A DNA stretch of 64,000 nucleotides from Oscillospiraceae bacterium. GTDB taxonomy: Bacteria > Bacillota > Clostridia > Oscillospirales > CAG-272. Shown here piece by piece: positions 35,126-43,749 of the stretch (within the stretch, counting starts at the first letter, position 1; every line of letters starts with the position of its first letter). A model generated the notes under the pieces. The model worked only from the letters and a program-made list of their open reading frames with translations, was not told the DNA's origin and did not search any database. The position numbers were made by a program, and so were the translations under genes. The stretch lies in the NCBI GenBank assembly GCA_003343845.1, contig QAKK01000025.1, positions 1-64,000 on the forward strand. Reading direction: 5' to 3'.

Positions 35126-35815
35126 ATGATCGACTATCGGAAATTCCGCTTTTCCAAACTGAACACACCGCAATTTTCCCATCTGAAGCTGCTGCTTTAC
35201 TGGCCGCTCTACGGCCTTGCCTTTTTCTTTGTCGAGCGCGTCTCCACCGACCGCGCCTGGCGCGTGATGCACTGTGCGCTCGACGACCTGATCCCCTTTT
35301 GCGAATACTTTGTGATCCCGTACATGCTGTGGTTTGTCTACCTGATCGGGATGCTGCTCTACACCCTGCTCTGCGACATTCCCGCCTTCAAGCGGCTGAT
35401 GTGGTTCATCATCTTTACATACACGGTGACGATCCTTATTTACCTCATCTACCCCACCTGTCAGAACCTGCGCCCGACTTCGTTCGAACGCGACAATATT
35501 TTCACGCGGTTTCTGACATACTTTTATCAGTTTGACACGAATACAAACGTCAATCCGTCCATCCATGTCATCGGTTCGCTTGCCGTGATGTTCACATCCT
35601 GGCACACCAAGCGGTTTGAGAAGTCGGTGCCCTGGAAGGTCGCCTTCACCGTGATGGGTGTGCTGATCAGCATCTCCACCGTGTTCATCAAGCAGCATTC
35701 CGTCATCGACATCGCCTGTGCCCTCTTGCTGTGCGGCATCTTTTACCCGGTCATGCAGATCAACTACAAGGATGCGGCGCCGGACACCGGTGCGACCCAT
35801 TTACCAAAGGAGTAA
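35126..35815 (+). CDS. PAP2 superfamily membrane phosphatase
   Basis: 229 residues with about five or six membrane segments. The PAP2 motifs are NPSIHV (PSxH) and STVFIKQHSVIDI (SxxxxKQHxxxD). It looks like the inositolphosphotransferase-like branch. It may dephosphorylate a lipid phosphate such as phosphatidic acid or a polyprenyl pyrophosphate. It follows the CrtO-like gene by 22 nt and is 6 nt from pyk. Opposed to the lipid kinase two genes upstream, the pair could set the level of a lipid phosphate. Confidence 0.85.
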   Translation: MIDYRKFRFSKLNTPQFSHLKLLLYWPLYGLAFFFVERVSTDRAWRVMHCALDDLIPFCEYFVIPYMLWFVYLIGMLLYTLLCDIPAFKRLMWFIIFTYTVTILIYLIYPTCQNLRPTSFERDNIFTRFLTYFYQFDTNTNVNPSIHVIGSLAVMFTSWHTKRFEKSVPWKVAFTVMGVLISISTVFIKQHSVIDIACALLLCGIFYPVMQINYKDAAPDTGATHLPKE

Positions 35816-35821
35816 CCACAC

Positions 35822-37237
35822 ATGAGAAAAACCAAAATCGTCTGCACCATCGGTCCCGCCTGCTCGGATGAAGCCACTCTCACAGAGATGTGCCGCGCCG
35901 GCATGAATGTCGCGCGCCTCAACTTTTCGCACGGCACGCATGCGGATCACCTTGACCATATCGAAAAGATCAGGCGCATCCGCGAGAAGCTGAACCTGCC
36001 GATCGCGATCCTGCTGGACACCAAGGGTCCCGAATACCGCATCCGCACGTTCAAAGACGGCAAAGTCATGCTGCACGAGGGCGACACCTTCACCTTTACC
36101 ACCGATGAAAGCGTCATCGGCGACGAGACCCGCGTTGCCGTCAGCTATGCGGGACTTGCCGACGACCTTGAAGCGGGCGACCTCATTCTGCTGAACAACG
36201 GTCTGCTTGCCTTCCGCGTGGACGACGTGCGCGGCGGCGAGGTCATCACCACGGTCACCACCGGCGGCGAGCTGTCCGACCGCAAGAGCATGAGCTTTCC
36301 CGGCAAGGTGCTGCACCAGGTCTACCTCAGCGAGCAGGACAAGGACGACATCCGCTTCGGCCTCGAGAACGGCGTGGACTTCATCGCCTGTTCCTTTGTC
36401 TCCTGCCGCCAGGATCTCGTGGACGTGAAAAACTTCCTACGCGAATGCGGCGATGAGGGCACCGAGCTGATCGCCAAGATCGAAAACCGCGCGGGCATTG
36501 AAAATATTGAAGAGATCTGCGAAGAATGCTCCGGCATCATGATCGGCCGCGGCGACATGGGCGTGGAGATCCCGTTTGAGGAGCTGCCGTCCATCCAGAA
36601 GCAGCTCATCACCAGCTGCCGCCTGCTCGGCAAGCGGGTGATCACCGCTACCGAGATGCTGGAATCCATGATCCACAACATCCGCCCGACCCGCGCCGAG
36701 ATCTCGGACGTGGCAAACGCCGTCTACGACGGCACGAGCGCGGTCATGCTCTCGGGTGAGACCGCCGCGGGTAAGTACCCGGTGGAGACGGTTGCCACCA
36801 TGGCGCGCATCGCCAAGGCAGCGGAGGAAGGCATTGAATACGACCGTCGCTACCGCACCTATGCGTTCAAGATCAAGAACACCGTGGACGCAATTTCGCA
36901 CGGCGCGTGCGGCATGGCGATCGACATCGGCGCAAAGGCGATCGCGGTCTGTTCGCTCTCGGGCATGACGGCGCGCATGGTCTCGCGCTTCCGCTCGCCG
37001 GTGGACATCCTCGGCGTGACGACCAGCGAGAAGACCTTCCGCAAGCTCGCCCTCTCCTGGGGCGTGACGCCGGTGCTCTGCGAGCCGCTGAACTCGACCG
37101 ACGTGCTGTTCTACCGCGCAAAGCAGCTTGCCAAGGAGACGTTTGACCTCCGCTGCGGCGACCTGATCGTCGTCACCGGCGGCATCACCAACGGTCACTC
37201 CGGCAATACGGATCTGATTAAAGTAGAAAAGATATAA
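35822..37237 (+). CDS. pyk: Pyruvate kinase
   Basis: 471 residues; converts phosphoenolpyruvate and ADP to pyruvate and ATP. Motifs: TKIVCTIGPACSD at the N-terminus, GMNVARLNFSHG, LDTKGPEYR, the active-site IAKIENRAGIENIEEI and MIGRGDMGVEIPFE, and VITATEMLESMI. The C-terminal domain ends normally; there is no extra PEP-utilising domain. Preceded by AAAGGAG, six nt after the PAP2 stop. Confidence 0.98.
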   Translation: MRKTKIVCTIGPACSDEATLTEMCRAGMNVARLNFSHGTHADHLDHIEKIRRIREKLNLPIAILLDTKGPEYRIRTFKDGKVMLHEGDTFTFTTDESVIGDETRVAVSYAGLADDLEAGDLILLNNGLLAFRVDDVRGGEVITTVTTGGELSDRKSMSFPGKVLHQVYLSEQDKDDIRFGLENGVDFIACSFVSCRQDLVDVKNFLRECGDEGTELIAKIENRAGIENIEEICEECSGIMIGRGDMGVEIPFEELPSIQKQLITSCRLLGKRVITATEMLESMIHNIRPTRAEISDVANAVYDGTSAVMLSGETAAGKYPVETVATMARIAKAAEEGIEYDRRYRTYAFKIKNTVDAISHGACGMAIDIGAKAIAVCSLSGMTARMVSRFRSPVDILGVTTSEKTFRKLALSWGVTPVLCEPLNSTDVLFYRAKQLAKETFDLRCGDLIVVTGGITNGHSGNTDLIKVEKI

Positions 37238-37264
37238 AGGGGGAGATAAACCGCCCCCGTTCTC

Positions 37265-37600
37265 AGGCTTCCCCACCGGGGAAGGCGGGAATGCGGCGGG
37301 CCCCCGCCCTACGGGTATGCGCGAAGATTTATGCATACCTGTAGCGACCGGCAGACGACCTTGCTTCTTAGGCTTCCCTTGGGGGAGAGCTGTACGAGAC
37401 GCAAGGCGTCTCGCGGAGTTTTTCTTCGTCGGCTGAACACCGACGATTTCGCGAGCGAAACCGAAAAACATCCCGGCGGCGACTGAGGGGTTGTTTCTTT
37501 ACCTTGCAACAATCCCTCCGGTGCGCGTGATGTTTCCCGTAAGGGAAACGCACAAGAAACGCAACGCGTTCCGTACCACACTCCCTTTGCCGGGGGGGCT
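37265..37600. repeat. Long composite repeat block
   Basis: It fills the 37238-37638 gap. In order: A hairpin (gcttccccaccggggaagg), E module (gcggcgggcccccgcc + ctacgggt), A (ggcttcccttgggggag), B cgagacgcaaggcgtctcg 37395-37413, a degenerate core (actgaggggttg to caatccctc), C gtttcccgtaagggaaac 37532-37549 and B-like aacgcaacgcgtt. No coding sequence of its own is supported. Confidence 0.85.
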
Positions 37601-37638
37601 TTCCCCCCTCATTTTCCACGAAAGGACGGTGCCCCTGT

Positions 37639-38712
37639 ATGAAACGACTCCTGCGCGCGGTGGCGCTGCTCCTTGCCGCGCTGCTCTGCATCCTGCCCAT
37701 GGCGGCGGCGGGGCACGCCACGCTCTACGTCGGCGACAGCGCCTATCACGGCGACTCGCTCTCCCCCTTCATTGAATCGAACGGCAGGCAGCTGGTTCCC
37801 CTCGCCGCCTTCGGCGAATTTGATGCGCTCACGCTCACCGTGTCCGAATCGCTCGGTTCCTTTTTGCTCGAAGGCGCGGACAGCGTCTGGCTCTCGGTCA
37901 GCTTGGGCCGCGGCGAAAGCCTCGACGAGACCGGCGAAGTGCATAGGATCGCGCTTTACCGCTATAACGGGGAGCTCTACGTCGAGCCGACGACGATCTG
38001 TGAAAAATTCGGGCTCTCCTTTGAGACGATCTATGCAGCCGACGGCTACCTGCGCGCGCGCCTGACCGACGGCAGCGAGACCCTGACCTTCCCCGAGCTG
38101 CTTGCCGCCTACGAAACGACGGGCAGCACCGGCGCGCCGGTTTCGCTCGCCGCGATCACCGACCGCACCGTGGACGGCACCTTCCTGCAACCGATCTTCC
38201 TCGATCCGCGCACCGACGCCGTCGCCGGGCTTGTCCGTCTCTCCGGGCGGCACGGCGCCACCTTTGCGATCGCCCCTGCGTCGCTCGCCGCCTACGCGGA
38301 CGTGCTGCCGCTGATCTACGCATCGGGGCACACGGTCGCCTACTATGCGGACGCCGACGCGCTCGCATCGCCCATCACCTTCGCCGCGGAAATGCAGGCG
38401 GCAAACGACCTTCTTTTCACCCTGCTCGGCAAAACGACGCGCATCTACGTCTCCACCGCGCCTGCTTCGGACATGCCCGCGATCGACGGCTACTTCGGCA
38501 AATCCTGCCGCATGAACCTCGTCGCCGAGGACCTTTCAAGCGAGCGCATGACAAACATGGTGCTCGCCGAATCGCCGAGCTACGGCGTTTTCAACTTCTC
38601 GCTCTCGACCGACGCGGATTCCCGCGCGCTCTACAGAGGCTTTTTCAGAAAATTCGACACGTATCCGGCGCTGCGCGCCATGCCCCTGACCGAGGCGTCA
38701 GCGGCGCAGTAA
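37639..38712 (+). CDS. Secreted protein, stalk domain plus deacetylase-like region
   Basis: 357 residues, no firm family. A signal peptide (about 1-25, MAAAGHA) is followed by a region like the copper-amine-oxidase N-terminal stalk (FIESNGRQLVPLAAFGEFDA; LYRYNGELYVEPTTICEKFG) and a C-terminal half with alternating strands and helices (VRLSGRHGATFAIAP; YASGHTVAYYADAD) recalling a degenerate NodB-type polysaccharide deacetylase without its metal ligands. It ends 20 nt before walR and appears to be the first gene of the WalRK-type operon, so a wall-related role is plausible. Confidence 0.55.
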   Translation: MKRLLRAVALLLAALLCILPMAAAGHATLYVGDSAYHGDSLSPFIESNGRQLVPLAAFGEFDALTLTVSESLGSFLLEGADSVWLSVSLGRGESLDETGEVHRIALYRYNGELYVEPTTICEKFGLSFETIYAADGYLRARLTDGSETLTFPELLAAYETTGSTGAPVSLAAITDRTVDGTFLQPIFLDPRTDAVAGLVRLSGRHGATFAIAPASLAAYADVLPLIYASGHTVAYYADADALASPITFAAEMQAANDLLFTLLGKTTRIYVSTAPASDMPAIDGYFGKSCRMNLVAEDLSSERMTNMVLAESPSYGVFNFSLSTDADSRALYRGFFRKFDTYPALRAMPLTEASAAQ

Positions 38713-38732
38713 ACCGGCGAAAGGACAAACGA

Positions 38733-39440
38733 ATGGGAACCGAAAAGAGACGCATCCTCATTGTGGAGGACGAAAAAAACATCGCGATGCTGCTTTCCTT
38801 CAACCTCGGGCGCGCCGGCTTTGACACCGACGTCGCCGAGGACGGCGAGATCGGTCTGCGCAAGGCGCTCTCCGACAAATTCGACATCGTGCTGCTCGAC
38901 ATCATGCTGCCGAAACTGGACGGTTTCAAGGTGCTGGAGGGCATCCGCACACGCAGCAATGTGCCGGTCATCATGGTGACCGCGCGCGACGACGAAAAGG
39001 ACAAGATCCTCGGGCTTGAAAACGGCGCGGACGACTACATCACCAAGCCCTTTTCGATCAACGAGGTCATTGCGCGCATCCGCGCCAACATCCGCCGCCA
39101 CAAGGACGAAGTGGTGGGCGGCAGCGAGGCGGACGACGGCGGTGTGCTGACCGTGCGCGGGCTCTCCATCGACAAAAGCCGCTATGCGGCGCGACGCGGC
39201 GATGCTGAGCTGGAGCTGTCCAAGAAGGAATACGAGCTTCTGCTCTTCCTGATGCAGAACCCCGGTGTGCCCTTCTCGCGCGAAGACCTGCTGGAAAAGG
39301 TCTGGGGCTACGGCGACTTTCTCGGCGATGTCAACACAGTGGACGTGACGGTCTCCCGCCTGCGCAAAAAGCTGGAGCGCGACCCGTCCAACCCCGAGTA
39401 CCTCATCACCAAGCGCGGCGTCGGCTACTACATCCAGTAA
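38733..39440 (+). CDS. walR: OmpR/PhoB-family response regulator, WalR type
   Basis: 235 residues. Receiver domain 1-~120 with acidic pocket E12-D13, phosphoacceptor Asp56 in LLDIMLPKLDG, and the switch K in DDEKDKILGLENGADDYITK shortened here to GADDYITKPF. The winged helix DNA-binding domain (~140-235) has YELLLFLMQNPG, SREDLLEKVWGY and DVTVSRLRKKLE. Together with the kinase and YycH/YycI-like proteins downstream it corresponds to WalR, the essential controller of wall hydrolase genes in Firmicutes. A PhoP-type regulator is the alternative. Confidence 0.85.
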   Translation: MGTEKRRILIVEDEKNIAMLLSFNLGRAGFDTDVAEDGEIGLRKALSDKFDIVLLDIMLPKLDGFKVLEGIRTRSNVPVIMVTARDDEKDKILGLENGADDYITKPFSINEVIARIRANIRRHKDEVVGGSEADDGGVLTVRGLSIDKSRYAARRGDAELELSKKEYELLLFLMQNPGVPFSREDLLEKVWGYGDFLGDVNTVDVTVSRLRKKLERDPSNPEYLITKRGVGYYIQ

Positions 39441-39452
39441 GGCGGGGCGGCT

Positions 39453-41237
39453 ATGTACAGAGGTCTGTATTTCAAGATCATTCTGATCCTCGTCATCTTC
39501 ACGCTGATCGTCATGAGCGTGGTGGGCGCGGTGCTCATCAGCAGCGTGCTGGGCTATTACAACGACCAGTTTGCCGCCTGCATGACGCAGAATTTCGGAG
39601 AGGACGCGCAGCTGCGGCAATACCTCATGGCAGCCATGACCGACGCGGACGGCGATTTTGCGGCGAAGCAGAAGTCCATCCTCGCCTCTTACGCCTCGCG
39701 CCTCGGCATCGACGACTACCGCAACTATTACATCCTCGACGCGGACGGGAACTTTCTCAACGGCAGCGACACGGCAGGCGGCGAAGCTCTCGCCGAGACG
39801 CCGAATCTCGTCGCCGCGATGAACGGGCAGCTCGGCGATGCCAACACCGCCGGCAGCGATTATGCGGACTACGCGCTCCCGCTGACGGTGGGCGACGCAT
39901 CCTGCATCATCTACCTGCGCGACACGCAGGATGAGCTGCACGAGATCAACTGGATGTTGTTCTCGATCATCCTGCAGGCGCTGTTCATCGGTCTGCTCAT
40001 CGCCATCCTGCTCTCCTTCTTCCTTGCCCGCGCCATTTCCATGCCGCTGTCCCGCCTGACCGAAGGCGTGCAGCGCGTGGCAAAAGGCGACTTCAAGGAC
40101 AAGATCAGCGTACATTCCGCCGATGAGATCGGCGTGCTGACCGAAAACTTCAATACGATGAGCCGCATGCTGGAGGAAAACCTCGACGAGATCAACGGCG
40201 AGCGCGAAAAGCTGGAGACCGTGCTCTCCTGCCTCAAGGACGCAGTCATCACCTTCGGCAAAGACGGCAGACCGCTCCAGATCAACCGCGCGGCGACCGA
40301 CCTGTTTGCCGACGCAAAGCGCGAGGAGCTGACGCTCGACTACATCTTCAGCCTGCTCCACTACGAGAGCGGCGGCATCGACATTTCGCTCGATGACGAA
40401 AGCGGCGGCGATGTGCCCGCCGTGCGCTACAAGGGCAGGGTTTACGAGCTGTATTTCGGCAACATCCGCTACCGCGATGCATCGAGCATGCGCGAGGGCG
40501 TGATCCTCGTGATCCACGACGTGACGCAGAGCTATGAGCTGGATCGCAGCCGCCGCGAGTTCGTCGCCAACGCCTCGCACGAGCTGCGCACGCCGCTGAC
40601 CACGATCAAGATGGTCATCGAGGCACTGGCGGGCGACGAGGGCGTGACGAAAAACGAGATGAACAAGAGCTTCCTCGATATGGCGGAGACCGAGAGCACG
40701 CGCATGGAGCTGCTCATCAAGAATCTGCTCACCCTCTCCCAGCTTGACAGCAAGACCATGAACTTCAACGTGCGCGAATTTGACCTTGAGGAGTCGGTTG
40801 CCTACCTCGCAAAGTCGCTGGCGGTCAACGCCTCGGCGCACGGGCACAAGCTGACCTTTGACGGCGCGTATGACCCCGTGATCATCCGCGGCGACAAGAT
40901 CCGCATTGAGCAGATCCTCATCAACATCACCTCCAACGCGATCAAGTACACGCCGGACGGCGGCAGGATCAGCCTGCGGCTGCACGACCTCGGCGACCGC
41001 GCGGAGATCACAATCACCGACAACGGCGTGGGCATTCCCGAGGAGGACATCCCGCACCTGTTTGAGCGGTTCTACCGCGTGGAAAAGGCGCGTTCGAGTG
41101 ACAAAGGCGGTACGGGTCTCGGCCTTGCCATCGCAAAGGAATTTGCCGTCGCGCACGGCGGCGACATCCGCGTTTCCAGCATCGTCGGCAAGGGGACAAC
41201 CTTCACCGTCACCCTGCCGAAGCAGGGGAAGCTGTAA
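39453..41237 (+). CDS. walK: Sensor histidine kinase, WalK type
   Basis: 594 residues. Two membrane segments (about 8-33 and 167-192) flank an extracellular sensor; then HAMP (SMPLSRLTEGVQRVAKGDF), a PAS-like domain (LKDAVITFGKDGRPLQINRAA), HisKA with phospho-His376 in SHELRTPLTTIK, and HATPase with N box NITSNAIKYTPDGG, DNGVGIPEED, and GGTGLGLAIAKE. The layout membrane-extracellular-HAMP-PAS-kinase matches WalK. It begins 12 nt after walR. The signal in WalK proteins is linked to lipid II or peptidoglycan fragments. Confidence 0.87.
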   Translation: MYRGLYFKIILILVIFTLIVMSVVGAVLISSVLGYYNDQFAACMTQNFGEDAQLRQYLMAAMTDADGDFAAKQKSILASYASRLGIDDYRNYYILDADGNFLNGSDTAGGEALAETPNLVAAMNGQLGDANTAGSDYADYALPLTVGDASCIIYLRDTQDELHEINWMLFSIILQALFIGLLIAILLSFFLARAISMPLSRLTEGVQRVAKGDFKDKISVHSADEIGVLTENFNTMSRMLEENLDEINGEREKLETVLSCLKDAVITFGKDGRPLQINRAATDLFADAKREELTLDYIFSLLHYESGGIDISLDDESGGDVPAVRYKGRVYELYFGNIRYRDASSMREGVILVIHDVTQSYELDRSRREFVANASHELRTPLTTIKMVIEALAGDEGVTKNEMNKSFLDMAETESTRMELLIKNLLTLSQLDSKTMNFNVREFDLEESVAYLAKSLAVNASAHGHKLTFDGAYDPVIIRGDKIRIEQILINITSNAIKYTPDGGRISLRLHDLGDRAEITITDNGVGIPEEDIPHLFERFYRVEKARSSDKGGTGLGLAIAKEFAVAHGGDIRVSSIVGKGTTFTVTLPKQGKL

Positions 41238-41253
41238 AAAATCAACGCATGTC

Positions 41254-41343
41254 GGCAGGGGCGCCGAAGGACACGCACAAACCCGGTAGGGGTCGGCGCC
41301 TCAACGACCCGCCCCTAAGGGTCCCCCCCAAGGGGGAAGGCTT
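41254..41343. repeat. Repeat inside the WalRK operon
   Basis: caggggcgccga and ggtcggcgcc palindromic pieces, gacccgcccctaagggtc, and an A-type ccccccaagggggaaggc. It lies in the 142-nt gap between the kinase and the YycH-like gene. Confidence 0.65.
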
Positions 41344-41379
41344 TAATACCCCCACAACATTTCTGAAAGGAGAACGACC

Positions 41380-42765
41380 ATGGAAAAGTGCAAAACCATT
41401 CTGCTTGTCTGCCTGATCGTTCTCATGCTGGCGGCGGCGGGGGTCTACATCGGCGGCTCGCAGTTTGCGCGCGCCGGTGCGGCGGACGTCCGCACCCTGC
41501 CGCCGGACGGCACGGTGCCCGTCGGTACGGACGCGCCCGCTACACGCACGCTTGCCGACGCGGGGCTGCTTGTTCCCGAGGCTGCCGCCGTCCGTGCCGG
41601 CAGTACGACAGTCGGCGCATTTGCGGGCGACATTCCGGACACGGTGACGTCGCTTGCCTTCCCGCTGATCCACACGGCGCTCGCCGCGGATGCCACGCTG
41701 TCCGACACGACGGCGCAGGCGCTTGCCGACGCTGCGGCGGGCAACTTCATCCTTCTGCGGCTGCCGGGCGCGCTGCCCTATCAGCTGCTCTATGCCCTGA
41801 CCGGCGACATTGACAAGGCGGCGGCGTCCGACCATGCGGTCAGCGCCGATGTGCTGCTGCTTGCCTTTGACGGCGACGGCACGGGCAGACTCTTTCTCTC
41901 GGACGGTACAACCTGCGCCGTCTCGGACAAGCCGATTCCGGTACGGATGGGCACACTCACGGCACTGACCGGCAGTGAGAATCTGTCCGCCGTCACTGTT
42001 GCGGACAACCTGCTCCCGGTCGGCGATGTGTCCGTAACCATCTTCCCTCTGACGGTGGAGGACGGCGCCGACCACCCGCTGTCGGCAGACGCCGGGAACG
42101 CGCTGCTCTCTCTCTTTGCCTTCAACCCCGACCGGCACCGTCTGAGCGCGCAGAGCGTGGTCGAGCCGCACGGCAGCCTGACGCTGAGCCGCGCCCGCAT
42201 GACCTTTGCGGCATCGCGGGACGGCGGCATCCCGATTGCGTCCTTCCTCGAAGACGGCAAGGACGTGCGCGACATCGGCATCTACGACATTCTCACGGCA
42301 GCGGCGACCTTTGCCGACCGCCTGCGGGCAATCGACACCTCCAACTTCGGCGGCGCGGCAACGCCCTTTCTGAAAGGCTTTTACAAGGACGGCGACGGCT
42401 ACACCGTCCGCTTCGGACTGCTGTACAACGGCATCGAGCTCTGCGGCGCCGCCCTGCCGGACTTTCTCACGCTGACGGTGTCCGGCGGCATGTTCACCGC
42501 CGTCGAGGTGCGCCGCATCTGCGCGGTGCGCGAGGGCACGAGTCTCACGCTCTTCCCCGCATCCTGGCAGTATGCCGCCGCTGCGGCACATACGGACGGC
42601 GGGCTGCGCAGTCTGCGCCTGCTCTATGCGATCGACACCGTCCCCGCCGCGTGCGATGCGGGGTGGTACTGCGACCGCACGCCCTACGATGCGGAGGCTG
42701 TCAAAGCCGTGCAGATGAACTACGCCGCCTACAGGTCCGGCACGGAAAGCGGGGCGGCGGAATGA
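41380..42765 (+). CDS. YycH-like regulator of the kinase
   Basis: 461 residues. A single N-terminal membrane anchor (ILLVCLIVLMLAAAGVYIGG) and a large extracytoplasmic alpha/beta region. I do not see strong sequence motifs; the call rests on size, topology and position immediately after the WalK-type kinase and before a YycI-like gene, exactly the walRKHI order. YycH and YycI bind the kinase in the membrane and modulate it. GAAAGGAG precedes the ATG; the stop overlaps the next ATG (ATGA). Confidence 0.65.
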   Translation: MEKCKTILLVCLIVLMLAAAGVYIGGSQFARAGAADVRTLPPDGTVPVGTDAPATRTLADAGLLVPEAAAVRAGSTTVGAFAGDIPDTVTSLAFPLIHTALAADATLSDTTAQALADAAAGNFILLRLPGALPYQLLYALTGDIDKAAASDHAVSADVLLLAFDGDGTGRLFLSDGTTCAVSDKPIPVRMGTLTALTGSENLSAVTVADNLLPVGDVSVTIFPLTVEDGADHPLSADAGNALLSLFAFNPDRHRLSAQSVVEPHGSLTLSRARMTFAASRDGGIPIASFLEDGKDVRDIGIYDILTAAATFADRLRAIDTSNFGGAATPFLKGFYKDGDGYTVRFGLLYNGIELCGAALPDFLTLTVSGGMFTAVEVRRICAVREGTSLTLFPASWQYAAAAAHTDGGLRSLRLLYAIDTVPAACDAGWYCDRTPYDAEAVKAVQMNYAAYRSGTESGAAE

Positions 42766-43619
42766 GCTGGAAATCCATCAAGAGCTTCCTGATCCTGCTG
42801 GTCGTCCTCGTGGACGTGCTGCTGCTCCGCTTCTGCTACACCTACTACACGTCGCGCGACTACACCGCGCACAGTACCGCCGAGGACGCGGCGGCGATCC
42901 TCGGCGAAAGCGGCATCACGGTCTCGCCCGATCTGCTTGCCGTGCGGGCGGACAGCGTGCCCGCGCGATCCTGCACCTACACGCGCGAGGATTACGCGCG
43001 CCTGGTGCTCTCCCTGCTGAGCGCCGCCGATACGGACGGCATCTTTCTCCTGCCGGACAGCATCCGTGCCGTGACGACGGCGGGCGACGTCGCCCTGCTC
43101 GGCAACGATCTGTCGATCGACTTCACGGCGGCGGGACGCGATGCGGCTGCCGTTGAGGCGGCGTATGCCAAGGGCTATGCCGCGACGGCGGACACGGCGG
43201 CGGTGCGCCGCGCGTTTGAGACCCTGCTCGGGCTCCCCGAGGGCGGGGCGAAAAACCTACCGGCAACGACCGCCGACGGCTATGTGTTCTTCACCGTCCG
43301 CGCCGAAGCCGGCGGCATTCCGCTCGCCTTTGACGACTGCGTGTTTGCCTACCTCGGCACCGAGCTTGTCTATGTAAAGGGCAGCTACCTCTTTCTTGCC
43401 ACCGAGGCGGGCGATGTCGAACCTCTTCTGACCCGCGTCAATATACTGCTTAGTGAACGGCGGCGCGGCGCAGTGGGCGAAGTGGAGTCGATCACGCTCT
43501 GCTACGCCCCCTACGAGAACGCAGCGGAGGAAACGCTCCACCTGCTCCCCGCCTACCGTGTGACCTATGCGGACGGCAGTGTCTCGGTTGTGAACGCGCA
43601 GAGCGGAGAAAAATATTGA
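42762..43619 (+). CDS. YycI-like regulator of the kinase
   Basis: 285 residues. The start MSWKSIKSFLILLVVLVDV matches the YycI pattern (short D/S-W-x-x-I-K then one membrane helix). The remaining ~255 residues are extracytoplasmic with DGYVFFTVRAEAGGIPLAFDDC and ending AYRVTYADGSVSVVNAQSG, like YycI domains. The ATG overlaps the previous TGA, so the two products are made together, as expected for partners. The longer in-frame reading upstream lies within the preceding gene and is rejected. Confidence 0.75.
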   Translation: MSWKSIKSFLILLVVLVDVLLLRFCYTYYTSRDYTAHSTAEDAAAILGESGITVSPDLLAVRADSVPARSCTYTREDYARLVLSLLSAADTDGIFLLPDSIRAVTTAGDVALLGNDLSIDFTAAGRDAAAVEAAYAKGYAATADTAAVRRAFETLLGLPEGGAKNLPATTADGYVFFTVRAEAGGIPLAFDDCVFAYLGTELVYVKGSYLFLATEAGDVEPLLTRVNILLSERRRGAVGEVESITLCYAPYENAAEETLHLLPAYRVTYADGSVSVVNAQSGEKY

Positions 43620-43652
43620 CGCATTCCCCGGCTTGATATTGACGCATTCCCC
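43613..43652. repeat. Tandem 17-bp duplication at the murA promoter
   Basis: atattgacgcattcccc occurs at 43613-43629 and again at 43636-43652. The first copy contains the YycI-like stop codon; the second supplies the -35 of the murA promoter. Confidence 0.9.
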
Positions 43653-43667
43653 CTCCTATGGTATACT
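43639..43667 (+). promoter_or_regulatory. Promoter of murA
   Basis: TTGACG (43639-43644), 17-nt spacer, TATACT (43662-43667); murA starts about 80 nt downstream. Confidence 0.85.
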
Positions 43668-43749
43668 GAATTGTTGGGGAACCCCGCGCGCGGCGCGCCG
43701 GGCGTTTTACCCTGTCTGCCCACCGAATTTTCGAGAGGAATCTGCTTTT

